Positions 54,351-61,529 of a stretch of DNA of 64,000 bases are shown here, in pieces. The DNA lies in NCBI RefSeq assembly GCF_013391415.1, contig NZ_JACAXB010000033.1:62001-126000 (forward strand), written 5' to 3'. A program made the position numbers and the translations under genes. Under the pieces are notes generated by a model, which was given only the letters and a program-made list of their open reading frames with translations, did no database searches and was not told the DNA's origin. The DNA is from Aquitalea sp. LB_tupeE. GTDB taxonomy: Bacteria > Pseudomonadota > Gammaproteobacteria > Burkholderiales > Chromobacteriaceae. Each line of letters starts with the position of its first letter. The stretch's first letter is position 1.

Positions 54351-54424
54351 ACTGTACCGAACTGTACGGTTTTACTTGACGGCACTCTCGCCGCGAATTA
54401 TAACCGTACCGTACAGTACAGTTA
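54351..54424 (+). promoter_or_regulatory. Efflux promoter flanked by GTAC-repeat TetR operators
   Basis: Promoter TTGACG (54376-54381), 17-base spacer, TATAAC (54399-54404). Two repeat blocks flank it: ACTGTACCGA/ACTGTACGGT at 54351-54370 and a 24-base imperfect palindrome at 54401-54424 built from four GTAC or GTAC-like units (starts TAACCGTACC, ends GTACAGTTA). The second overlaps the -10 element, a good place for repression by the divergent TetR protein. Confidence 0.7.
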
Positions 54425-54441
54425 AAGGCCCTGTCAAAATA

Positions 54442-55878
54442 ATGGATACCCAATCAAGCATGCACCCCCGGCGCACACTGTTACAACTGGCCCTGCTAGG
54501 CAGTCTGTTTCTTACCGGTTGCGCCAGCATACCGGACCTTGGCCCGGCGGCCAGCAACAAGACCATGCAGGACATGGCCAGTCAGCAAACCCTGAAAGCC
54601 GGGAGCGCCGACTGGATGAACAGCAACTGGTGGCAAAGCTATCAGGACGGCCAGCTCGACGACATCATGCAAGAAGCATTGAGCCAGTCGCCGGACATGG
54701 CAGCTGCCCAGGCCCGCCTGGCGAAAGCCGCAGGTCAAGCCCAACAGACCGGTGCCAGCAATCTGCCCAGCCTGGACCTGGATACCTCGGTGACCAAGAT
54801 GAAGCAAAGTTATAACAATGGCTTCCCGGCCGCCTTTGTTCCGCATGGTTACAACAACTCGGCCAAGGTCGAGCTGGATTTCAGCTACGAGATCGACTTC
54901 TGGGGCAAGAACCGCTCCGCCATCGCCGCAGCCAGTTCGGAACTGGCCGCAGCGCAGGCAGAAGCTGCACAAAGCCGCCTGACCCTGACCAGCTCCATTG
55001 CGGCAGCGTATGCCGAACTGGCCCGTTTATATGCCGAACAGGACGCCGCCGAACAGGCATTGAGCGTGCGCCAGCATAGCGCCCAACTGCTGCAACAGCG
55101 CTTTGACAATGGTCTGGAAACCATGGGCACCCTGCGTCAGGCCCAGTCCCGCCAGGCTACCGCCAGCGCCGACCTCAGTGCCGCCCGCCAGGCCATTGCC
55201 CAGCAAAAACTCAGCATTGCCGCACTGATGGGCGCCGGGCCGGATCGCGGCATGAGCCTGCGCCGCCCGGCTGGCAGCCTGCTGCATCCGCAAGGCTTGC
55301 CCGCTAGCTTGCAGGCAGATTTACTGGGCCGCCGCCCGGACCTGGCAGCTGCCAGGCTGCGCGCCGAAGCGGCTGCCAGCCGTATCAACGTTGCCCGCGC
55401 TGCGTTTTATCCCAATGTGAATCTGTCTGCCTATCTGGGCGTGCAATCACTGGGATTGAGCTATCTGACCAAGAACGGCTCCGACATCGGCGGGGTCGGC
55501 CCGGCCATTTCGCTGCCGATTTTCCGTGGCGGTGCCCTGCAAGGCAACTACCGCGTTGCCCGTGCCGAATACGATGCCGCCGTGGCCAGCTACAACCAGA
55601 CCCTCACCCAGGCCTTGCACGACGTGGCCGATGTGCTGGCTCAACAACAGGAACTGGGCCCACAACTGGAACAGCGTCGCCTGGCACTGAAAACCGCCGA
55701 AGAGTCCTACCAGGTAATGCAAAACCGCTATCAAGGCGGTCTGGCCAGCTATCTGGACGTGCTGAATGCCGAAGACAACGTGATCAGCAGCCGTCGCAGC
55801 AGCACCAGCCTGGAAACCCGGCAGTTCCTGCTGGACGTCAACCTGATCAAAGCCCTGGGCGGCGGCTATCAAGCCTGA
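54442..55878 (+). CDS. Outer-membrane factor lipoprotein of RND/MFS efflux (NodT family)
   Basis: 478 residues. Lipoprotein signal with LLGSLFLTGC, so the Cys is lipidated. NodT/OprM-family features: WWQSYQDGQLDDIMQEAL, the two repeated coiled-coil halves (AAASSELAAAQAEAAQSRL and similar near 420), RRPDLAAARLRAEA, and SLPIFRGGALQGNYRVA. It forms the exit duct of a tripartite pump. ATG 54442; an ATG at 54460 is also possible and still keeps the lipobox. Confidence 0.9.
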   Translation: MDTQSSMHPRRTLLQLALLGSLFLTGCASIPDLGPAASNKTMQDMASQQTLKAGSADWMNSNWWQSYQDGQLDDIMQEALSQSPDMAAAQARLAKAAGQAQQTGASNLPSLDLDTSVTKMKQSYNNGFPAAFVPHGYNNSAKVELDFSYEIDFWGKNRSAIAAASSELAAAQAEAAQSRLTLTSSIAAAYAELARLYAEQDAAEQALSVRQHSAQLLQQRFDNGLETMGTLRQAQSRQATASADLSAARQAIAQQKLSIAALMGAGPDRGMSLRRPAGSLLHPQGLPASLQADLLGRRPDLAAARLRAEAAASRINVARAAFYPNVNLSAYLGVQSLGLSYLTKNGSDIGGVGPAISLPIFRGGALQGNYRVARAEYDAAVASYNQTLTQALHDVADVLAQQQELGPQLEQRRLALKTAEESYQVMQNRYQGGLASYLDVLNAEDNVISSRRSSTSLETRQFLLDVNLIKALGGGYQA

Positions 55879-55913
55879 ACCCCTACCGAATACAACAATT
55901 GCAGAGAACCATC

Positions 55914-57062
55914 ATGAGCGAAAATATCCAAGCCCTCCCCGCCTCCGATGCCCCGCACAGCGACGCGCTGCGTCTGGCCAAGCGCAAGAAGCTGTTTGCC
56001 CTGCTTGGCGCAGTCGTCGGCGTTGCCGCCATTAGTGCCGGCACTTACTGGACCCTGGTAGCCTCCCATCATGTCAGCACTGACAATGCCTATGTCGCCG
56101 TCGAGATGGCGCAAGTCACTCCGGAAGTCAGCGGCACCGTACGGGAAGTGCTGGCGGTGGACACCCAGCAGGTAAAACGCGGTGACATCCTGGTAAAGCT
56201 GGATGATAAGGATGCCACCCTGAATCTGGCACAGGCGGAAGCCGAACTGGCGCGCGCCGAACGCCGCGTACAAGGTTATCTGGCCAGCGACGAAGGTTTG
56301 CAAGCACAAGTGCAGGCCCGCATTGCAGACCAGGCGCGCAGCAATGCCCAGCTGGTTTCTGCCCGTGCCGACCTGCAACGCGCCGAACTGGACCTCAAGC
56401 GCCGTCAGGCACTGGCCAGAAGCGGCTCGGTATCGGGTGAAGAACTGAGCAATGCGCAAAATGCATACAGCACCGCCAGTGCCAACCTGAGCGCCGCCGA
56501 AGCCGCCGCCAAACAGGCCGAAGCCAATGCCCGTGCCGCGCAAGGCTCGCTCAAATCCAACCAGACCCTCACTGTCAACACCACGGTGGAGACCAACCCG
56601 GAAGTAGCCCTGGCGCGCGCCAAACGTGACCAGGCCCGCCTGGACCTGGCCCGTACCATCATCCGCGCACCGGTAGACGGCGTGGTGGCCAAGCGTCAGG
56701 CACAAGTCGGCCAGCGCGTACAAGCGGGTAGCCAGTTACTGTCGGTGGTACCACTGCAGCAGGCCCACGTGGATGCCAATTTCAAGGAAGTGCAGCTGGA
56801 CAAGGTGCGCATCGGTCAACCCGCCACACTGACCGCCGACCTGTATGGCAGCCGTGTCACCTACCACGGCAAGGTGGCCGGTTTGTCCGGCGGCTCGGGC
56901 GCAGCCTTTGCCACCATCCCGGCACAAAACGCCACCGGCAACTGGATCAAGGTAGTACAGCGCCTGCCAGTACGCATTGCACTGGACCCGGCAGAGCTGC
57001 GCGCCCATCCGCTGCAAGTGGGCCTGTCGATGGAAGTGACTGTTGATACCGCCAGCGAGTAA
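55914..57062 (+). CDS. emrA: Membrane-fusion (periplasmic adaptor) protein, EmrA/HlyD family
   Basis: 382 residues. Cytoplasmic start, one membrane helix (about 28-48, LFALLGAVVGVAAISAGTYW), biotinyl-lipoyl-like parts (VAVEMAQVTPEVSGTVREVL; IIRAPVDGVVAKRQAQVGQR), a long helical hairpin (90-200) and a beta-barrel (FKEVQLDKVRIGQPATLTAD). It bridges the EmrB-type transporter and the outer-membrane factor. Starts 35 bases after the outer-membrane factor stop; ATG at 55914. Confidence 0.92.
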   Translation: MSENIQALPASDAPHSDALRLAKRKKLFALLGAVVGVAAISAGTYWTLVASHHVSTDNAYVAVEMAQVTPEVSGTVREVLAVDTQQVKRGDILVKLDDKDATLNLAQAEAELARAERRVQGYLASDEGLQAQVQARIADQARSNAQLVSARADLQRAELDLKRRQALARSGSVSGEELSNAQNAYSTASANLSAAEAAAKQAEANARAAQGSLKSNQTLTVNTTVETNPEVALARAKRDQARLDLARTIIRAPVDGVVAKRQAQVGQRVQAGSQLLSVVPLQQAHVDANFKEVQLDKVRIGQPATLTADLYGSRVTYHGKVAGLSGGSGAAFATIPAQNATGNWIKVVQRLPVRIALDPAELRAHPLQVGLSMEVTVDTASE

Positions 57063-57068
57063 GCCATC

Positions 57069-58607
57069 ATGACTGACAGCTCCCTTACTGCCTCACCCAA
57101 GCCACTGGAAGGCGGCACCCTGTGGCTGGCTGCCCTGGTGCTGGCTGCCGCCAACTTTGTGGCAGTGCTGGATACCACCATTGCCAATGTCTCTGTGCCC
57201 AATATCGCCGGCGGTCTGGCGGTATCTTCCAGCCAGGGCACTTACGTCATTACTTCCTATGCAGTGGCCGAGGCCATTACCGTTCCGCTCACCGGCTGGC
57301 TGGCCGCGCGACTGGGCACGGTGCGGCTGTTCATCGGCTCCATGGTGCTGTTTGGCCTGTTTTCCCTGCTGTGCGGCATGGCCGGCTCGCTGGAAATGCT
57401 GGTGCTGTTCCGCGTACTGCAAGGCCTGGCCGGCGGCCCGCTGATGCCGATGTCGCAAACCCTGCTGTTGCGGATTTTCCCCAAGGAAAAAACCGGGGCA
57501 GCCATTGGTTTGTGGAGCATGACCACGCTGATCGCGCCCATCATGGGGCCGATTCTGGGCGGGATATTGTGTGACCAGGTAAGTTGGCCATGGATTTTCT
57601 GGATCAACGTCCCCATTACCATGCTGTGCGGCTATGCCGGCTGGCAGTTGCTGAAAAGCCAGGAAAGCCTGCGCGAGAACCTGCGCGTGGATGCCGTTGG
57701 CCTTGGCCTGCTGGTGGTATGGGTGGCGGCGCTGCAAATCATGCTGGATGAAGGCAAGAACCTGGACTGGTTCAATTCCGTCGAGATCGTGGCGCTGGCG
57801 GTGACAGCCGCCATCGGCTTTGCTGCCTTCCTGATCTGGGAGTTGACCGAGAAAAACCCGGTGGTCAACCTGCGGGTCTTCCGTCATCGCGGCTACTGGG
57901 CCAGTGTACTCACAATCTCGCTGGCGTTCGGCTCCTTCTTTGGCGCGACGGTACTTACCCCGCAATGGCTGCAAAGCTATATGGGCTACACCGCTACGGA
58001 AGCCGGCCACGCCACAGCCATGAGCGGCATTCTGGCGGTGCTGGTGGCCCCGCTGGTGGCGCAGCTGTCCACGCGGGTGGACCCACGCCCGCTGGTGTTC
58101 ATGGGCGTGATGTGGCTGGGTGGAGTCACCCTGTACCGCAGCTTCTCCACCACGGACATGGGCTTCTGGCAGGTGGCCTTGCCCTTGCTGTTCCAGGGCG
58201 TGGGCATGCCTTTCTTCTTTGTGCCGCTCACTGGCCTCGCCATGGCCAGCGTGGAGCCGGAGGAAATGGCCTCGGCCGCTGGCCTGATGAGCTTCATGCG
58301 CACGCTGTCCGGGGCTTTTGCCACTTCGCTGGTGACCACAGCATGGGAGGACAAGGCCAGCTACAACCATGCCGACCTAGTGGGTAGCATAGACCCGGGT
58401 GGCGACACCCTGCGCAATCTGCAGAACAGCGGCCTGAGCCTGGATGCTGCCAGCAACCAGCTCAACCAGCTGTTGCAGTCGCAAAGCATCATGCTGTCCA
58501 CCAACCAGATTTTCTGGCTGACCGGCCTGTCGTTCGTGGTGGCCGCCTGCGCCATCTGGCTGGCTCCCCGCCCCACCCGTGTGGCGGATACCAGTCAGGC
58601 ACACTGA
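57069..58607 (+). CDS. emrB: MFS multidrug transporter, EmrB/DHA2 family
   Basis: 512 residues with fourteen predicted membrane helices. DHA2 marks: FVAVLDTTIANVSVPNIAGG at the first helix, RLGTVRLFIGSMVLFGLFS, LQGLAGGPLMPMSQTLLLRI (motif C region) and MTTLIAPIMGPILGG. It uses proton motive force to expel drugs through EmrA and the outer-membrane factor. Starts six bases after emrA. Last gene of the operon, followed by a strong terminator. Confidence 0.93.
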   Translation: MTDSSLTASPKPLEGGTLWLAALVLAAANFVAVLDTTIANVSVPNIAGGLAVSSSQGTYVITSYAVAEAITVPLTGWLAARLGTVRLFIGSMVLFGLFSLLCGMAGSLEMLVLFRVLQGLAGGPLMPMSQTLLLRIFPKEKTGAAIGLWSMTTLIAPIMGPILGGILCDQVSWPWIFWINVPITMLCGYAGWQLLKSQESLRENLRVDAVGLGLLVVWVAALQIMLDEGKNLDWFNSVEIVALAVTAAIGFAAFLIWELTEKNPVVNLRVFRHRGYWASVLTISLAFGSFFGATVLTPQWLQSYMGYTATEAGHATAMSGILAVLVAPLVAQLSTRVDPRPLVFMGVMWLGGVTLYRSFSTTDMGFWQVALPLLFQGVGMPFFFVPLTGLAMASVEPEEMASAAGLMSFMRTLSGAFATSLVTTAWEDKASYNHADLVGSIDPGGDTLRNLQNSGLSLDAASNQLNQLLQSQSIMLSTNQIFWLTGLSFVVAACAIWLAPRPTRVADTSQAH

Positions 58608-58624
58608 ACAGTTCTACACGCAGC

Positions 58625-58654
58625 AAAAAGCCCGGTGCATGCACCGGGCTTTTT
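58625..58654. terminator. Strong terminator after emrB
   Basis: A perfect 30-base palindrome beginning AAAAAGCCCGGTGC and ending in GGGCTTTTT, with T run on both strands. It marks the right end of the high-GC conserved block; an IS relic follows. Confidence 0.9.
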
Positions 58655-58754
58655 CTTTCCGTTTCAGGAATGGCAGGGGCACGCCGGCCCCCAGCGTGGC
58701 TGAGTAATGTGCACCAGAACCAATAATGCTACAGAACCATGTCCATGGTACAGG

Positions 58755-59272
58755 GTAAACCGACAGTTCAAGCGAGATCATCCAGACCAGCTATGGGTGA
58801 GCGATTTCATCTATGTGTCTAGCTGATAATACTGGCAGTTTTTCATTAAATGTATTCGCTTGCAGAATCATCGAACGCCGTATCAGCAGTTCGATGCAAA
58901 TGGATTTCGTACTGAATAGGCTGGTGCAAACGCTCTTGGCTCGGAAACCGGAACGTGAAAATGTATTGATCAATCATTCCGATCGTAGCTACTAGGTCTG
59001 TGTGGATTCTCTACTTTGCAAAGACTGGTCGAGGACGACATTAAGCCATCAGAGGGAAGCGAAAGGAGATACCTACGATAACGCGCTGACAGAAACGATC
59101 CATAGCTTGTTAAAGCCCGAGTTGATCCAACATCGAGCGCCCTGGAAAACGAAAGGATTCTTGGAGGTTTTCACCTTGGGATGGGTGTCTTGGTTTAATC
59201 ATCAAAGACTACTTTAACCAACAAGCTTTATTTCGCCGATAGCAGCTGAGGCAAACCATTACCGACAACTTT
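58755..59272 (+). pseudogene. Decayed IS3-family transposase (OrfB C-terminal part)
   Basis: Pieces of an integrase-core transposase are readable in order: NRQFKRDHPDQLWVSDFIYV (58755-58814), then after a frameshift RRISSSMQMDFVLNRLVQTL with ARKPER and NHSDR (to 58992), a stop codon at 58993-58995, then GDTYDNALTETIHSLLKPEL with WVSWFNHQRLL, a second stop at 59215-59217, and ISPIAAEANHYRQL. These match the IS3 group motifs HSDRG..., GDSYDNALAE and WYNxxRLL. The DDE core is interrupted, so it is inactive. No inverted ends were found. Confidence 0.85.
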
Positions 59273-59393
59273 CCATTCGGACCACCATACTCGGGGCGGT
59301 TCGCCCAGAAATAACGATTGCGTCGCAATTCACTCAGCCCTTTCTCGACCTGAAGAACGGGGATTGCAACTCACCGAATCAAAGGAGAAAAGC

Positions 59394-60767
59394 ATGAAAG
59401 ACGAGTACTCGATTGACTGGGTGCCAAACGCCGCGCGCCACGGTCAGCCATTTCAGCAATTCACTCTTTGGTTGAGCGCCAACCTGCAGATCACCGCCAT
59501 TGTGAACGGTGCGCTGGCAGTAGTATTTGGCGTACATGGGGTTACTGCCTTATTGGGCTTACTGCTAGGCAATATATTGGGCGGAACAGTAATGGCGCTG
59601 CATGCCGCCCAAGGGCCACGGCTGGGTTTGCCGCAAATGATTAGCAGCAGGGTGCAGTTTGGCGTGAAAGGTGCGGCCCTGCCCTTGTTGCTGGCCATTA
59701 TCATGTATCTGGGCTTTGCCACTACAGGCACCGTATTGTCCGGCCAGGCCATCAACCGCATCCTTGATACGGATGGTTCGCCTTTGGGCATGGTTGTATT
59801 TGGCGTGACTACCGGAGTGATCGCCATTGCCGGTTACAACGTGATCCACAAGCTTGGTCGCATCGCCAGTGTGGTAAGCATAGCCGGTTTCAGTTTTCTT
59901 GCCTGGCGCTTGCTGTCGGCACATCCGCTGGACACCTTGCTGACCGGCCCGGCTGGTGATATCAGCCAGTTATTACTAGCAATGTCGCTATCTGCCGGCT
60001 GGCAACTGACCTTTGCACCCTACGTGGCGGATTACTCGCGCTATCTGCCGGCAGATACGCCTTCCGGCAAAGTCTTCTGGCCTGTGTTTCTCGGCACAAC
60101 CATTGGCGCACAGTGCGCGATGAGTTTTGGCGTACTGGTAGTTGGAGCGGGTGATTCATTCATCAAAAACCAAGTAGGTTTCATGGGCGAGCTGGCCGGG
60201 CCGATACTGGCCATGGTGATCTACTTTGCCATTGTGGCGGGCAAACTGACGGTGAATTGCCTGAACGCCTACGGCGGCCTCATGTGTTCGCTCACCATCG
60301 TTAGCGGCATTAACGGTGCGAGACGTTTTTCGCCAAAGGCGCGCTCCTTGGTAATTGCCTTGTTCATCGCACTGAGCGTGGTGCTGGCAATATTTGCCAG
60401 CCATGATTTTTTAGCCAACTTCAAGAACTTCGTCTTGCTCTTACTGGTGGCTTTTGTGCCATGGAGCGCAGTAAATCTGATTGATTATTACCTGATCTCC
60501 CGAGAAAAAGTAGACATCCCTGCACTGTACCAGCCGGAAGGACGTTATGGCACTTACAACCTGCCGGCGCTAGTGAGTTACGGGGTGGGCATACTATCGC
60601 AAGTGCCTTTCATCAACCAAGCCATTTACACCGGTTTTGCAGTCAAGCTGCTGGGCAATACCGATATTTCCTGGATTGTTGGTCTGCTGGTGACGGCGCT
60701 GGTGTACTACCCGTGGGCCAAACGCACCACGCGCGTGCCGGCGCAAATGGTATACCTGACAGTCTGA
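59394..60767 (+). CDS. NCS1 family cytosine/purine permease
   Basis: 457 residues with about twelve hydrophobic helices. NCS1 pattern: N-terminal SIDWVPNAARHGQPFQQF and then WLSANLQITAIVNGALAVVF, GPRLGLPQMISSRVQFGVKG, APYVADYSRYLP, and KLTVNCLNAYGG, as in CodB-like importers of nucleobases or hydantoins. AAAGGAGA precedes the ATG at 59394. It sits between the IS relic and the AT-rich island; no nucleobase catabolic enzyme follows intact. Confidence 0.85.
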   Translation: MKDEYSIDWVPNAARHGQPFQQFTLWLSANLQITAIVNGALAVVFGVHGVTALLGLLLGNILGGTVMALHAAQGPRLGLPQMISSRVQFGVKGAALPLLLAIIMYLGFATTGTVLSGQAINRILDTDGSPLGMVVFGVTTGVIAIAGYNVIHKLGRIASVVSIAGFSFLAWRLLSAHPLDTLLTGPAGDISQLLLAMSLSAGWQLTFAPYVADYSRYLPADTPSGKVFWPVFLGTTIGAQCAMSFGVLVVGAGDSFIKNQVGFMGELAGPILAMVIYFAIVAGKLTVNCLNAYGGLMCSLTIVSGINGARRFSPKARSLVIALFIALSVVLAIFASHDFLANFKNFVLLLLVAFVPWSAVNLIDYYLISREKVDIPALYQPEGRYGTYNLPALVSYGVGILSQVPFINQAIYTGFAVKLLGNTDISWIVGLLVTALVYYPWAKRTTRVPAQMVYLTV

Positions 60768-60835
60768 GCCTTGTAATCGTCCGGCGAGCACAGATTGAAG
60801 ATTTGAAGTATTGGGGTAAACAGCTCATCGAGCCG

Positions 60836-60985
60836 CGAGTTCGGCCAGGACGGCAGCTTCTCTGATACACCCTTTAACCACGACCAGTTGGGTTGATTTG
60901 CATGAAACCTCTGCCTTTAAGTGGTCAATGCCGTTTTATGAAACAACGCCATTCGCAGTCCAGTGGGCCGACAAGGCGGGGTAAT
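60836..60985 (-). pseudogene. Possible decayed reading frame between permease and island genes
   Basis: On the minus strand one frame reads HYPALSAHWTANGVVS, a stop, then NGIDHLKAEVSCKSTQLVVV followed by KGCIREAAVLAELAAR and a stop. The composition looks like the C-terminal end of a real protein with one internal stop, but I cannot assign a family. The rest of 60768-61036 shows no gene. Low confidence; it may be chance. Confidence 0.25.
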
Positions 60986-61036
60986 GAAATTGAGGAGTCA
61001 CTGCGAATCGGCCATCAGAAGTACGGAGGCAATACA

Positions 61037-61483
61037 ATGAATTATATACTTTATATTGGATTTGTATTGACGGCTGGAATATTGATTCCTATCCAGACCG
61101 CCATGAATGTTCAAATGACGAGAATTACTGGCAATGCACTTGTTACAGCACAAATAGTTTTCATGATTGCAGCAATTATCGGAATATTACTTCTTATTTG
61201 CATTCAGCACCCCAGTCTTAGCTTAGATAATTTTCGCTCCGCACCCCTAACTGCCTGGGGTGGCGGCTTTATCGCTGTCTTTTATATCAGCACTCTTGCA
61301 TTTACAGCCCCAAAGCTTGGGCTCGGCCAAAGCACTGCCCTTGTACTAACCGGACAAATCATTTCTGCTGCACTTTTAGACCATTTTGGCGCATTCGGCA
61401 CACCGACAATATTATTAAATCCGAATCGAATTATTGGCATCATATTTTTGATTGCTGGGGTTTTTATAATCAAATGGAAATAA
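61037..61483 (+). CDS. YdcZ-type (DUF606) small DMT-family transporter
   Basis: 148 residues with four to five membrane helices: TAGILIPIQTAMNVQMTRIT, VTAQIVFMIAAIIGILLLIC, AWGGGFIAVFYISTLAF, LGLGQSTALVLTGQIISAAL and a last helix IIGIIFLIAGVFIIK. This is the EamA-like YdcZ family of unknown substrates. ACGGAGG precedes the ATG at 61037. The gene is AT-richer than the chromosome to the left and is followed after 46 bases by the PKS gene on the same strand; an export or self-protection role for the product is inference. Confidence 0.85.
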   Translation: MNYILYIGFVLTAGILIPIQTAMNVQMTRITGNALVTAQIVFMIAAIIGILLLICIQHPSLSLDNFRSAPLTAWGGGFIAVFYISTLAFTAPKLGLGQSTALVLTGQIISAALLDHFGAFGTPTILLNPNRIIGIIFLIAGVFIIKWK

Positions 61484-61529
61484 AGATCAAATTCCTCAAA
61501 TTGAAATTAGCACAACAGGAGAAAGTCAA

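Noticed and set aside
57093-58370. Minus-strand open frame of 425 codons opposite emrB
   Set aside because: His- and Gln-rich antisense translation with no hydrophobic or catalytic pattern.
58813-59217. Two short open frames read as separate small genes
   Set aside because: They are consecutive pieces of one decayed IS3 transposase divided by a stop codon.
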